The notes under the pieces were generated by a model. The model did no database searches. It saw only the letters and a list, made by a program, of their open reading frames with translations, and was not told where the DNA came from. From contig JAEVYS010000023.1 in NCBI GenBank assembly GCA_023392635.1, positions 9,144 to 73,143 on the forward strand: DNA of 64,000 nt, in the 5' to 3' direction. Shown in pieces: positions 51,778 to 61,074 of the stretch; within the stretch, counting starts at the first letter, position 1, and each line of letters starts with the position of its first letter. The DNA comes from Actinomycetes bacterium (GTDB lineage: Bacteria; Actinomycetota; Actinomycetes; Propionibacteriales; Propionibacteriaceae). Both the position numbers and the translations under genes were made by a program.

Positions 51778-53943
51778 ATGGCTCTCTCCAACCCGTTCCT
51801 CGCCGAACTGGCCGACGCCTTCGGCATCGCCACCGAGTTCTGGGACTGGAAGGGCCGGCTCACCGAGGTCACGGATCGAACGGTGATCGCGATCCTGGCC
51901 GCGATGGACGTCGACGCGTCTGATCCCGAACACGCCCGCGCAGCGCTCGACGCCCATCGGCAGCGCCGGTGGACGCGCCTGCTGCCGCCCTGCGTGGTGA
52001 TGCAGCAGGGGACTCCGCGTGCCGTGCAGGTCCACCTCCCCGACGGGCACTGGGTGCGCCTCGCCGTCCGCCTCGAGGAGGGCGGCTTCCGGGACGTCCC
52101 GCAGATCGGCGACGACGAGCCGGCCCGCTGGCTGGACGGCGTACTCACCGGCCAGGCCTCCTTCGAACTACCGGCGGACCTGCCGCTGGGGTACCACCGT
52201 CTCCAGGCCACCACCGAGGCCGGCCAGTTCGAGTCGACGCTGGTGGTGAGCCCCGCCTTCCTCGGCTTCCCCGCCTCGCTGGGGGAGAAGCGGACGTGGG
52301 GCTACGCCGCCCAGCTGTACAGCGTCAGCTCCTCGGACTCCTGGAGCATCGGCGACCTCGCCGACCTCGCCGACCTGGCCACGTGGTCGGCCACCCAGCA
52401 GTTCGCCGGCTTCGTGCTGGTGAACCCGCTGCACGCCGCGCAGCCAGTGCCACCGCTGGAGGCGTCCCCGTACCTGCCCACCTCGCGGCGCTACGTGAAC
52501 CCGCTCTACCTGCGGCCCGAGTCGATCCCTGAGTACGCCGAGCTCGACGACCGGGCCCGCAACCGGATCGCCCAGCTCAAGGCGCGCCTGAAGAAGCAGC
52601 TCGCCGGCGAGGACCTGATCCACCGCAACGAGGTGTGGGCCGCCAAGACCGAGGCGCTGCGGGTGATCTACGACCACGGCCTGCGCCCGGCCCGGCGGAT
52701 GGCGTTCAACGACTTCCTGCGGCGCGAGGGCCGCAGCCTCACCCAGTTCGCGACCTGGTCGGCCCTGGTCACCCGGTTCGGCGGCGACTGGCGGGAGTGG
52801 CCCGCCGAGTTGCGGCGTCCGTCCTCGCCCACGGTGGCGCTGTTCGCGCAGCAGCACGTCGACCAGATCCTGTTCTTCGCCTGGCTGCAGTGGGTGGCCG
52901 ACAACCAGCTGCGGGCCGCGCAGTCCGCCGCGAAGGACGCCGGCATGCGGATCGGGATCATGAACGACCTGGCCGTCGGCGTGAGCCCGTGGAGCGCGGA
53001 GGCCTGGACCTACGGAAACCTGTTCGCCGACCGGATCAGCGTCGGCGCCCCGCCGGACCACTTCAACCAGACCGGCCAAGACTGGGGCCAGGCGCCGTGG
53101 CGTCCGGACCGGCTGGACGAGCTGTCGTACGCGCCGTTCCGCAGCATGGTCGCCGGCATCCTTCGGCACTCCGGCGGGATCCGGGTCGACCACATCATGG
53201 GCCTGTTCCGGCTGTGGTGGATCCCCGACGGCATGGCCGCCAGCGAGGGCGCATACGTCCGCTACCCGCACGAGGCGATGGTGGGCATCCTCGCGCTGGA
53301 GGCGTACCGCGCCGGCGCGATGGTGGTGGGCGAGGACCTCGGGGTCGTGGAGCCCTGGGTGCGTGACTACCTGCGCGGACGGGGCATCCTCGGCACGTCG
53401 ATCGCGTGGTTCGAGCGGGACGCCGAAGGGCGTCCGCTGGCGCCGGAGGACTGGCGGGAGTACTGCCTGGCCTCGGTGACGACCCACGACCTGCCGCCGA
53501 CCGCCGGCTACCTCGCCGGCGAGCACATCCGGCTGCAGCACGAGTTGGGGCTGCTCACCGAGTCGCTCGAGACCGAGCTGGCCACCGCGGAGCGGGAGCG
53601 CACCGCGTTCATCGACGCCCTGCGCCAGCGGGGCTTCCTCACCGCCGAGCCTGCGACCACCGAGGACATCGTCCAGGCGCTCCACCGCTACCTGGTGGCC
53701 ACGCCGTCCCGCGTGCTCTGCGCGGCGCTCCCGGACGCCGTCGGCGACCGCCGCACCCAGAACCAGCCCGGCACCAGCACGGAGTACCCGAACTGGCGGG
53801 TGCCCCTGTCCGGACCCGACGGCAAGCCGCTGAGCCTGGAGCAGCTCTACAACGACGAGCGGGCCTTTCGCCTCGCGGGGATCATGAACGACTTCAGCGG
53901 CCCGATCCTCGTGCCGCGCTCGGAGACCGAGCTGGTGGTCTGA
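51778..53943 (+). CDS. malQ: 4-alpha-glucanotransferase (amylomaltase)
   Basis: This 721-residue GH77 enzyme moves glucan chains between alpha-1,4-glucans. The catalytic residues appear in GIRVDHIMGLFRLWW (nucleophile Asp), VGEDLGVVEPWVRD (acid/base Glu) and TTHDLPPTAGYL. It has an N-terminal extension of about 130 residues, typical of actinobacterial MalQ. It functions in glycogen or maltodextrin metabolism. A REP-like palindrome lies directly after its stop. Confidence 0.95.
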   Translation: MALSNPFLAELADAFGIATEFWDWKGRLTEVTDRTVIAILAAMDVDASDPEHARAALDAHRQRRWTRLLPPCVVMQQGTPRAVQVHLPDGHWVRLAVRLEEGGFRDVPQIGDDEPARWLDGVLTGQASFELPADLPLGYHRLQATTEAGQFESTLVVSPAFLGFPASLGEKRTWGYAAQLYSVSSSDSWSIGDLADLADLATWSATQQFAGFVLVNPLHAAQPVPPLEASPYLPTSRRYVNPLYLRPESIPEYAELDDRARNRIAQLKARLKKQLAGEDLIHRNEVWAAKTEALRVIYDHGLRPARRMAFNDFLRREGRSLTQFATWSALVTRFGGDWREWPAELRRPSSPTVALFAQQHVDQILFFAWLQWVADNQLRAAQSAAKDAGMRIGIMNDLAVGVSPWSAEAWTYGNLFADRISVGAPPDHFNQTGQDWGQAPWRPDRLDELSYAPFRSMVAGILRHSGGIRVDHIMGLFRLWWIPDGMAASEGAYVRYPHEAMVGILALEAYRAGAMVVGEDLGVVEPWVRDYLRGRGILGTSIAWFERDAEGRPLAPEDWREYCLASVTTHDLPPTAGYLAGEHIRLQHELGLLTESLETELATAERERTAFIDALRQRGFLTAEPATTEDIVQALHRYLVATPSRVLCAALPDAVGDRRTQNQPGTSTEYPNWRVPLSGPDGKPLSLEQLYNDERAFRLAGIMNDFSGPILVPRSETELVV

Positions 53944-53948
53944 CCCCC

Positions 53949-54014
53949 GGACCGAATTGGGGACGGTTCCCAATTCGGTCCGGACCGCGTTGGGAACCGT
54001 CCCCAATCCGGTCC
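53949..54014. repeat. 66-bp REP-like inverted repeat after malQ
   Basis: A 24-nt left arm (53949-53972, starting GGACCGAATTGG) pairs with a right arm (53991-54014) with a single mismatch, leaving an 18-nt loop that contains GGTCCGGACC. Each arm contains GGAACCGTCCCC or its complement. It sits between malQ and the convergent CpaE-like gene. Confidence 0.9.
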
Positions 54015-54037
54015 GGTGGCGGGGTCCCCGGGGACGT

Positions 54038-54451
54038 TCAGCGGGAGGACGCCGTGACCAGCGCCAGCAGGGCTGCGGCGTAGGCGTCCTCGGCCTCGTA
54101 GGCGGTGAACAGGCGCTCTGGCTGGCCGGGGACCTCGGCCAGCACCTGGAATTCCCCGGTGGTGGCCCGGGCCAGGCTGCGGAACGCGGGGCCGAGCAGC
54201 TCCCGCAACTGGTCCTCGCGCGGCAGCCACAGGGCCTGGTCGAGCTGTACCGAGTCCAGGGCCCACTCGGTGGTGCCGTTGAAGGCGAGCAGGGTGCCGG
54301 TCGGGTACTCGCGCGCCTCCACCACCATGTCGGCGACGGTGAAGACCTCGCCGATCACCTCGGCGTTGCGCAGCGTGAAGCGATCGCCCGAACGGGGTCG
54401 CCACCGCACTCCGGCGCGCTCCAGCCGGCCGGCGTTCTCGAGAGAGATCAC
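54038..54451 (-). CDS. Small conserved protein (annotated elsewhere as pilus assembly CpaE)
   Basis: This 137-residue protein has a beta-rich start, ISLENAGRLERAGVRWRPRSGDRF, with FNGTTEWALDSVQLDQALWLPREDQL in its middle; the family has been called CpaE in automatic annotation but lacks a P-loop. The function is unknown. GTG 54451 overlaps the stop of the YbdK-type ligase by 4 nt, so translation is coupled. A possible GATAAT box lies 6 nt upstream, within the end of that gene. Confidence 0.75.
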   Translation of the reverse strand: MISLENAGRLERAGVRWRPRSGDRFTLRNAEVIGEVFTVADMVVEAREYPTGTLLAFNGTTEWALDSVQLDQALWLPREDQLRELLGPAFRSLARATTGEFQVLAEVPGQPERLFTAYEAEDAYAAALLALVTASSR

Positions 54452-55530
54452 GACGGCATTATCCGCGTCGGAGGGCGCAACAGGGTTGCGTCCGCGGCAT
54501 GGAGGAGCACATCGGCCAGGTCGCCGCGCGCCCACCCCCGTTGCTCGTCCGCGCCGTTGCCCCGCACCCGCAGGTCGTCCCACAGGGCGGTGGCGAGCTC
54601 CCAGTCGCCCTGCTCGTCCAGCACCGGGCGCAGCCGGGCCAGCAGGGCGTCGACCACCTCGCCGGCCGGGGCCGGCGAACCCGTCAGCGGATGGACGAGG
54701 GTGCCGCCCAGGCCGAACCGTCCGGCGCGCCACGCCGCCGCGCGCAGGAGTTCGGCGCGAGTCCGTGGCGCCGGGGCGCCGTCCGCCGCCGAACGGGCGG
54801 ACGTCTCCACCAGGCCGCGCACCAGGACGGCGAGCAGCAGCGCGTCCTGGGGTCGCAGGCACACGTCCGCCGCCCGGACCTCGACCGTGGGGTACCGCTG
54901 GGACAACCGTGCGTCGAAGTACACCATCCCCGGGTCGAGTGCCGCGCCGCTGGCCAGGAGCGCGTCGACGACCTCGGTGTAGGCGGCGGCGCTGCCGAAC
55001 GGCTCGGTGGGCCCCGCGGTCGGCCAGCGTCGCCACACCTGCGAGCGGTAACTGGAGTAGCCGGTGTCCTCGCCCTGCCAGAACGGTGAGTTGGCGCTGA
55101 GCGCGAGCAGGACCGGCAGCCACGGCCCCATCCGGTCGAGCACGGCCACCCCCTCGTCGGCGTCCGCGACCTCGACGTGCACGTGGCACCCGCAGGTCAG
55201 CTGTTCCCGCGCGGTCAGGCCGAACTCGACCTGCATGCGCTGGTACCGGGGATCCTCCGTGACGGTGACGGTGCCGGGCAGGGGCGAGGTACCGAGGGCG
55301 ACCAGTCGGGCGCCTGCGTCCCGCGCGGCCAGGGCTGCGGTGCGGCGACGTGCCCCCAGCTGTTCGGCGAGCTCCCTCGCCTCGAGGCAGGGCTTCGTCC
55401 CGGTCTCGAGCATCTGCTCCATCAGTTCGCGTTCCACCGTCGCCGCTTCGACGGCCGCGGCCGCGACGCCGACCGGACGACCGGCCAGGTCGACGAGCAG
55501 GAACTCCTCCTCCACGCCAACGGTGCGCAT
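54448..55530 (-). CDS. YbdK-type carboxylate-amine ligase (GCS2 family)
   Basis: This 360-residue protein has the glutamate-cysteine ligase 2 fold: it starts with VGVEEEFLLVD, continues with CGCHVHVEVADADEGV, and has FDARLSQRYPTVEVRAADVCL. The family forms a gamma-glutamyl or similar amide from ATP, an acid and an amine. A classical glutathione role is not implied. ATG 55530 has a weak GGAGT upstream. It ends by overlapping the next gene's start by 4 nt. Confidence 0.88.
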   Translation of the reverse strand: MRTVGVEEEFLLVDLAGRPVGVAAAAVEAATVERELMEQMLETGTKPCLEARELAEQLGARRRTAALAARDAGARLVALGTSPLPGTVTVTEDPRYQRMQVEFGLTAREQLTCGCHVHVEVADADEGVAVLDRMGPWLPVLLALSANSPFWQGEDTGYSSYRSQVWRRWPTAGPTEPFGSAAAYTEVVDALLASGAALDPGMVYFDARLSQRYPTVEVRAADVCLRPQDALLLAVLVRGLVETSARSAADGAPAPRTRAELLRAAAWRAGRFGLGGTLVHPLTGSPAPAGEVVDALLARLRPVLDEQGDWELATALWDDLRVRGNGADEQRGWARGDLADVLLHAADATLLRPPTRIMPS

Positions 55531-55677
55531 CGGCACTCCTTCCGCTCGGCGGCCGGACCCGGTGTCGTTGCGCCCTTCCACCGGTGTACCCGACAGCGTG
55601 CCGAGTCGAACCCGGCCCGGTCGAGTCGTGGCCTTGCGCACGCGCGTCCGGGAAGCCGGGTGGGCAGAATGGTGGCC

Positions 55678-56520
55678 GTGACCGAGCCCGACCTCGAGGA
55701 GCTCACCGACGAGCTGTACGTGGCGACCCCGCCCGAGTTCGTCGCGCGCCGCGACCACCTGGCCGCACAGGCACGGGCGGCGGGCGACGGCGCCCTCGCC
55801 GCCGCGATCAAGGCGCTGCGTCGTCCCACGGTCGGCGCCTGGTACCTGAACGTCGCATCCCGCGCCGGCCTCCGTTCGCTGCGCGACCTGCTGGCGCTGG
55901 GCGACAGCCTCAGGACGGCTTCCGAAGAGGGCGACTTCGTCGTGCTCCGTGACCTTGCCAAGCGCCGGGGACCACTCGTCACCGAGGTGGTGCGCGAGCT
56001 CACGAGCCTGCTCAGGGCGCAGGGCACGGCAGCCACCCCGGCAGGACTGGACGAGGTCCGCGCCACGCTCGCCGCGGCCCTGGCTGATCCGGAGGTGGCC
56101 GAACAGGTCGAGAGCGGGCGCCTCGACCGTCCCCACTCGTACGGCGGCTTCGGCGAGGTGATGGTCCTTCCGGCCGGCGAGCCGCCCGCGCGGCCGCGGA
56201 AGCGCCCGCTTCCCGGGGCGGGAACGGACGACGCCGCCGCACGCAGGGACGCCGAGGAGGCACAGGAACGGGAGCGCATCGCCCTGGCCGAGCGCGAACT
56301 CGCGGGGGCGGAGGCCGAACTCGCCGACGCGACGGCGCGGCGCGCGGACGCCGAGGTGGAGGTCGCCGAGCTGGGTGAACGCATCGCCTCCCTCACGCGG
56401 CAACTCGCCGCCGCCGAGCACGAACTCCGCCTTGCGCAGGCGGAGGTGAAGGATGCGACGGCCGACGAGAAGTCCGCGTCCCGCCGGGTGGACGTCGCAC
56501 GGCGGGCCGTACGGGGATGA
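55678..56520 (+). CDS. Coiled-coil protein of unknown function
   Basis: This 280-residue protein has a globular helical half with LTDELYVATPPEFVARRDHLA near its start and RPTVGAWYLNVASRAG further on, then an alanine/glutamate-rich coiled coil (about residues 190-280). I do not recognise a family for the first half. GTG 55678 lies 7 nt after CAGAAT; ATG 55669 is the alternative. It is divergent from the YbdK gene. Confidence 0.65.
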   Translation: MTEPDLEELTDELYVATPPEFVARRDHLAAQARAAGDGALAAAIKALRRPTVGAWYLNVASRAGLRSLRDLLALGDSLRTASEEGDFVVLRDLAKRRGPLVTEVVRELTSLLRAQGTAATPAGLDEVRATLAAALADPEVAEQVESGRLDRPHSYGGFGEVMVLPAGEPPARPRKRPLPGAGTDDAAARRDAEEAQERERIALAERELAGAEAELADATARRADAEVEVAELGERIASLTRQLAAAEHELRLAQAEVKDATADEKSASRRVDVARRAVRG

Positions 56521-56562
56521 GCAGTTCGCGGTAGTGGGCTACAGGCTGTCCGGGGCCGCACC

Positions 56563-56568
56563 TAGGCT
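56563..56568 (+). promoter_or_regulatory. -10 element TAGGCT for the VOC gene
   Basis: TAGGCT ends 7 nt before ATG 56576, with no Shine-Dalgarno sequence, indicating a leaderless transcript. Confidence 0.5.
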
Positions 56569-56575
56569 GCCACGC

Positions 56576-56932
56576 ATGGCTATCGGACGTTATCCCAGCG
56601 TTGTCCTCGACTGCCCCGATCCGGTGCGGCTCGCCGAGTTCTACGGCGCCCTCCTCGACTGGAAGGTCGACGCGGCCCCCGACTGGGCCGAGGTTCGCGC
56701 CGACTACGGCCAGGTCATCTGCTTCCAACCGGTCGAGAACTACCAGCCGCCGCAGTGGCCGGGCCAGGACCGGCCGCAGCAGATGCACCTCGACGTGATG
56801 GTCGACGACCTCGACGCCGGCGAGGCGGCGGTGAAGGAGCTGGGCGCCACTCTCGCCGAGCACCAGCCCGGGAAGACGTTCCGGGTGTTCCTCGATCCCG
56901 CCGGGCACCCCTTCTGCCTCTGCGTCAGCTGA
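56576..56932 (+). CDS. VOC/glyoxalase-like protein
   Basis: This 118-residue protein is a single VOC module of two beta-alpha-beta-beta-beta repeats: VVLDCPDPVRLAEFYGALLDWKV at the start and MHLDVMVDDLDAGEAAVKELGA in the second repeat, ending in FLDPAGHPFCLCV. It resembles glyoxalase/bleomycin-resistance-type proteins with no known substrate. ATG 56576 lies 7 nt after TAGGCT. Confidence 0.85.
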   Translation: MAIGRYPSVVLDCPDPVRLAEFYGALLDWKVDAAPDWAEVRADYGQVICFQPVENYQPPQWPGQDRPQQMHLDVMVDDLDAGEAAVKELGATLAEHQPGKTFRVFLDPAGHPFCLCVS

Positions 56933-57000
56933 CCGGCGCTCGGCCCGGGAATACCTGGCGGCGTGGGTCGATTCCACCTGGTGACCCTCGAGGAGGCCGG

Positions 57001-57477
57001 ATGACGACCCTGCAGGACTTCGATGCGCGCACCATCACCGGCCAGGAGCAACACCTGGCCGAGTACCGCGGCAAGGTGGTGCTGGTGGTGAACACCGCGT
57101 CCAAGTGCGGCAACACCCCGCAGTTCGCCGGCCTGGAGAAGCTGTACGAGCACCTACGTGAACGGGGGCTGGTGGTGCTGGGCTTCCCGTGCGACCAGTT
57201 CGCGCACCAGGAGTTCGACGACGACGCCGAGACGGCGGAGTTCTGCCGGCTCAACTACGGCGTCACCTTCCCGATGTTCGCCAAGGTCGACGTGAACGGC
57301 CCCACGGCGCACCCGCTGTTCAGCTGGCTGCGCAGCGACGCGAACGGCGTGGTGGGCGAGCCGATCGGCTGGAACTTCGCGAAGTTCCTCATCGACCGCG
57401 ACGGCAAGGTCGTGCGCCGCTACGACCCGAAGTTCCCTCCCGGGGACATCGAAGCCGACATCCTCGCCCTGCTCTGA
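57001..57477 (+). CDS. Glutathione peroxidase family thiol peroxidase
   Basis: This 158-residue protein reduces peroxides using a cysteine instead of selenocysteine: NTASKCGNTPQF holds the peroxidatic cysteine. The second block reads GFPCDQF where most members have GFPCNQF, and the third is WNFAKFLI. In actinomycetes such enzymes usually use thioredoxin or mycothiol. GAGGAGG precedes the ATG. It lies 68 bp after the VOC gene but has its own ribosome binding site. Confidence 0.92.
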   Translation: MTTLQDFDARTITGQEQHLAEYRGKVVLVVNTASKCGNTPQFAGLEKLYEHLRERGLVVLGFPCDQFAHQEFDDDAETAEFCRLNYGVTFPMFAKVDVNGPTAHPLFSWLRSDANGVVGEPIGWNFAKFLIDRDGKVVRRYDPKFPPGDIEADILALL

Positions 57478-57521
57478 TCGGACGCCGGACGCGTCACGCC
57501 CGTGACGGCGCCGTGGGTGGC

Positions 57522-57545
57522 GCCGAGCCCGGCCCGTAGAGCCGG
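57522..57545. terminator. Hairpin after the glutathione peroxidase gene
   Basis: GCCCGGC and GCCGGGT arms pair around CCGTAGA, giving a compact stem in the intergenic region before the GH25 gene. It lacks a T-run, so a terminator function is likely but not certain. Confidence 0.4.
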
Positions 57546-57670
57546 GTGGGAGGGTGCCGGGATCGACCTGCGGCTCACCAGGGACGGCTGCGCTCCACGG
57601 CCGATCGGCGGCAGGCGGTTACCATGGTCGAGGCCTTCGGTCCCTCCTTCCCCGACGGAAAGCTCCTGCC

Positions 57671-58966
57671 TTGACTGCATTGACGCGCAAGCTGAAGATC
57701 CTCGTGCTCACCGCGACGGTGGCCGCTGTCGGGAGCGGCTGCTTCGGCGTCCCGTCCACCGGCATGGCGAGTGAGCCGGCAACGACGCCCGCCGCCCAGC
57801 CGTCCTCGACGGTGACCGCCATCACCTCCAGCCCCCGTGACGCGACGATCGGCAGGTACGGCACCCGCACCCGGGCGACCTTCAGCGTGAAGGCGAGCGG
57901 CACGAACCTGCGCTACTCGTGGCAGGGCAAGGTGCCCGGGGGATCGTGGAAGACGATCCCGTCGGCCAGGAAGTCGTCCTACGTGGCCAAGGCGAGCACC
58001 TGGAAGAGCGGGACGCTGTTCCGCGCCGTCGTCCGGGGCGACCAGGGCAGCGCGACCTCTGACTCGGCGAAGCTCACCCTCCTGCTGCCCACCAAGACGC
58101 CCGCGGCCGACGCGGAAGCGGCCTTCGGACTGTCCGGTCTCACCCAGGGTGTCGACCTGTCGGCCTACCAGTACACGCCGTCGGGGCGGGTGAAGATGAG
58201 CGCGATCCGCTCGTGGGCCACGAAGGACGGCTTCACGATGCTGCGCACCGGCAGCGGGGCGCGTCCCACGCACCAGACCTACGTCAGCGCCTGCACCGGC
58301 AAGACCGGGAAGACCGGCCGGACGCCGGTCACGGAGGACTGCGCCTACGCCAGGCTCGCGGACGCCGCCCGGGCCTCCGGGCTGTCCCTGGGCCACTACT
58401 GGTTCAACGGCTGGATCACCTCGATCGACACCACCAGGCAGAACCTGTTCTCCGGCGACTACACCACCGCCGACTCCGCCCGGCAGTTCGTGAAGTGGCT
58501 CAAGGCCGACGGCAACTACACGAAGTCGAGCACCGACCCGCTGGTGCTCGACATCGAGAAGGGCCACGCCTGGGTCAAGACCTACAAGGGCAAGAAGTAC
58601 ACGATGAGCCTGCGCGCCTGGAACGCGGACGAGGCCACGCACTTCCTCACCACCGTGAAGGCCCTGCTCACCGACCAAGGCTACCACCCGAACATCTACG
58701 TCTACATGAGCGCCAACGCCGCGTCGAAACGGGCCGAGGACGGTGCCTGGTACTGGGGCAACGTGGCCGGCATCGCCCGGCTCTGGGTGGCGTCGTGGGG
58801 GACGAACAACGGACGCATCCCGGACGCCGAGCCGAAGGTCGGCCCGTGGGTGAACTACGGCGGCTGGTCGATCTGGCAGTACACGTCCAACGCCCGCATC
58901 GCCGGCTCGGGGGTCGGTGGCATCGACGCCGATGTCGCCAAGCCCGACGCCTGGAAGCCGCGCTGA
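57671..58966 (+). CDS. Secreted GH25 muramidase (lysozyme M1 type)
   Basis: This 431-residue protein has an N-terminal export signal (RKLKILVLTATVAAV ... SGC), an Ig-like or beta-rich linker (residues about 45-145) and a GH25 domain with GVDLSAYQY, the catalytic LVLDIEKG (D-x-E pair), and WSIWQYTSNARIAG. GH25 enzymes cleave the MurNAc-GlcNAc bond of peptidoglycan. The lipobox-like SGC is not a full consensus. TTG 57671 has GGAAAG upstream. It lies between the Gpx and Kup genes. Confidence 0.9.
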   Translation: MTALTRKLKILVLTATVAAVGSGCFGVPSTGMASEPATTPAAQPSSTVTAITSSPRDATIGRYGTRTRATFSVKASGTNLRYSWQGKVPGGSWKTIPSARKSSYVAKASTWKSGTLFRAVVRGDQGSATSDSAKLTLLLPTKTPAADAEAAFGLSGLTQGVDLSAYQYTPSGRVKMSAIRSWATKDGFTMLRTGSGARPTHQTYVSACTGKTGKTGRTPVTEDCAYARLADAARASGLSLGHYWFNGWITSIDTTRQNLFSGDYTTADSARQFVKWLKADGNYTKSSTDPLVLDIEKGHAWVKTYKGKKYTMSLRAWNADEATHFLTTVKALLTDQGYHPNIYVYMSANAASKRAEDGAWYWGNVAGIARLWVASWGTNNGRIPDAEPKVGPWVNYGGWSIWQYTSNARIAGSGVGGIDADVAKPDAWKPR

Positions 58967-58987
58967 TCCTGCGGTCGGCCCCCCCGG

Positions 58988-60922
58988 TCAGATCTCGAGG
59001 TTCCCCCCGACCACGACCGTCCGGTCCGGCGGCAGGTGGAACACCGTCGTGCGGTTCGCCGCGTTGGCCGACAGCCACAGGAAGATCCGGCGCCGCCACG
59101 GCGACAGCGACGGCACGTCGCCAGCGGTGAGGCGGAGCGAGGACAGGAAGTAGTGGGCCGCACCGGGGTCGAGGTCCATCTCGGTGCACTTGTCGCGTCC
59201 CCACTCCAGCGCCGCGGGGACCACCTGGCTGTCGTTGAAGCCGACCCGGTAGCTGATGTGGATGATGCCGTCGTCGAGGTAGCCCAGGTCGTCGACGGCC
59301 GCGCGGTCGACGTGGCGGATGTGCGGCACGTTCTCGTTGACGATGCTCACGATCGCGACCTGCTCGTGGAGGACGTGGTAGAAGTCCACGGTCTGGCGCA
59401 GGGCCAGGGGAGTCGTCTCGGCGTTGGGATGCGGGAACACGGCGAGACCGGGCACCCGCGCGACGCGCCGCGTGTGGACCATCTCGATGAAGTCGGTCAG
59501 CGGCCCCTCGATCTGCCGGCGCTTCGCGTCCACGGAGTCCTGGCCCTGGCGCCACGTCCACATGATCGTCGCGGCGACCGACGCGATCATCAGGGGCAGC
59601 CACCCGCCGTGAAGGACCTTGGCGAGGTTCGCTGCGAAGAAGACCGCCTCCATGCCGAGGATGAGCACGACCGCCAGCGCGATCTTCCACGGTGCGACCC
59701 GCCACACGAAGTGGGCCAGGAACAGGAACACGGTGATCTCCAGGAGCAGCGTCCCCGTGACCGCCAGGCCGTACGCGCTGGCGAGGCCCTGCGAGGACTG
59801 GAACACCCCGATCAGGAGCACGACCCCGACGTACAGGATCCAGTTGATCGCGCCGATGTAGACCTGGCCGCCCTCCTCCGCGGAGGTGTGGACCACGTTG
59901 AGCCGGGGCAGCAGGCCCGTCCGGTTCCCCTGGCGTGAGACCGAGAACGCTCCGGAGATGACCGCCTGGGACGCGATGATCGTCGCCAGGGCAGCCAGGG
60001 CCACCAGCGGGATGCGCGCCCAGTCGGGAGCCAGGAGGAAGAACGGGTTGGACACGGTCGTCGGGTCCCGCAGGATCATGGCGCCCATCCCGAGGTAGGC
60101 GATCGTGAGGGCGGGGAAGACCACAGCGAACCAGGCGATCCGAATGGGCAGGCGCCCGAAGTGGCCCATGTCGGCGTACAGCGCCTCCACGCCGGTCACC
60201 GTCAGGACGACGGCCCCCATGGCGATGAACGCGATCGCGGGGCGGCTGACCGCGAACGAGATGGCGTAGGTGGGCGAGAGGGCGGCCAGGATCTCGGGGT
60301 CGGCGAGGAGGTGGGGCAGGCCGAGGACGGCCAGCACACAGAACCACAAGGCCATGACCGGCCCGAAGAACCGTCCGACCGTGCCGGTGCCGAACTTCTG
60401 CACGGCGAACAGCGCCGTGAGGATCGCCAGCGAGATCGGCAGGACCAGCGGCTCGAACCCCGGGTTCACGACCGTGACGCCCTCGATCGCCGACATCACC
60501 GAGATGGCCGGGGTGATCACGCTGTCGCCGTAGAACAGGGACGCACCGACGATCCCCATCACCAGGGATGCGAAGACGAGCCGGGGACGGTGGGCGAGCC
60601 TCGTGCGCAGCAGGGCCACGAGCGAGAGGATGCCGCCCTCGCCGTCATTGTCGGCCCGGAGCATGAGGAACGCGTAGCCGTAGGACACGACGACGGTGAT
60701 CGACCAGAAGACCATCGAGATGACGCCGAACACGTCGGCCCGGGTGGCCTCGACAGCATTGTGGTCGGCGCTGAAGACGGTTTGCAGGGCATACAGCGGG
60801 CTCGTGCCGATGTCGCCGAAGACGACGCCGAGCGCGGCCAGGGCCAGCCCGGCCCGCGCGCCGTGCGGGGGTGCCGGGGACAGGGCGGGTGCTTCGGTGA
60901 GCGGCGGGGCGTCCGACGACAT
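58988..60922 (-). CDS. kup: KUP-family potassium transporter
   Basis: This 644-residue transporter has 12 helices and the KUP signature LGVVFGDIGTSPLYAL near its N-terminus, plus the conserved NDNGEGGILSLVAL-like loop (ADNDGEGG) and a cytosolic C-terminal domain of about 150 residues. It imports K+ with protons. GGAAGGAG is a strong ribosome binding site. No c-di-AMP riboswitch is recognised in the 150-bp upstream gap. Confidence 0.96.
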   Translation of the reverse strand: MSSDAPPLTEAPALSPAPPHGARAGLALAALGVVFGDIGTSPLYALQTVFSADHNAVEATRADVFGVISMVFWSITVVVSYGYAFLMLRADNDGEGGILSLVALLRTRLAHRPRLVFASLVMGIVGASLFYGDSVITPAISVMSAIEGVTVVNPGFEPLVLPISLAILTALFAVQKFGTGTVGRFFGPVMALWFCVLAVLGLPHLLADPEILAALSPTYAISFAVSRPAIAFIAMGAVVLTVTGVEALYADMGHFGRLPIRIAWFAVVFPALTIAYLGMGAMILRDPTTVSNPFFLLAPDWARIPLVALAALATIIASQAVISGAFSVSRQGNRTGLLPRLNVVHTSAEEGGQVYIGAINWILYVGVVLLIGVFQSSQGLASAYGLAVTGTLLLEITVFLFLAHFVWRVAPWKIALAVVLILGMEAVFFAANLAKVLHGGWLPLMIASVAATIMWTWRQGQDSVDAKRRQIEGPLTDFIEMVHTRRVARVPGLAVFPHPNAETTPLALRQTVDFYHVLHEQVAIVSIVNENVPHIRHVDRAAVDDLGYLDDGIIHISYRVGFNDSQVVPAALEWGRDKCTEMDLDPGAAHYFLSSLRLTAGDVPSLSPWRRRIFLWLSANAANRTTVFHLPPDRTVVVGGNLEI

Positions 60923-61074
60923 CTGCGGCTCCTTCCACGCGGGACGCGTCCGCGACGGTGCGGCCGCTCTCCCTCACGTACCCGCCCGCCCCCCGCGGTA
61001 CGCCGGGGTCGAAGCGACGTGGTCGGGTGACGGGGGGATCCGCAGCCCGGCGTGTGCAGGGCTGGCGCGCCGGG

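Noticed and set aside
57478..57670. A c-di-AMP (ydaO) riboswitch before the GH25 gene
   Set aside because: This element is often found before muramidase and Kup genes, but the sequence does not show its conserved core. Only simple hairpins are present; the same holds for 60923-61074.
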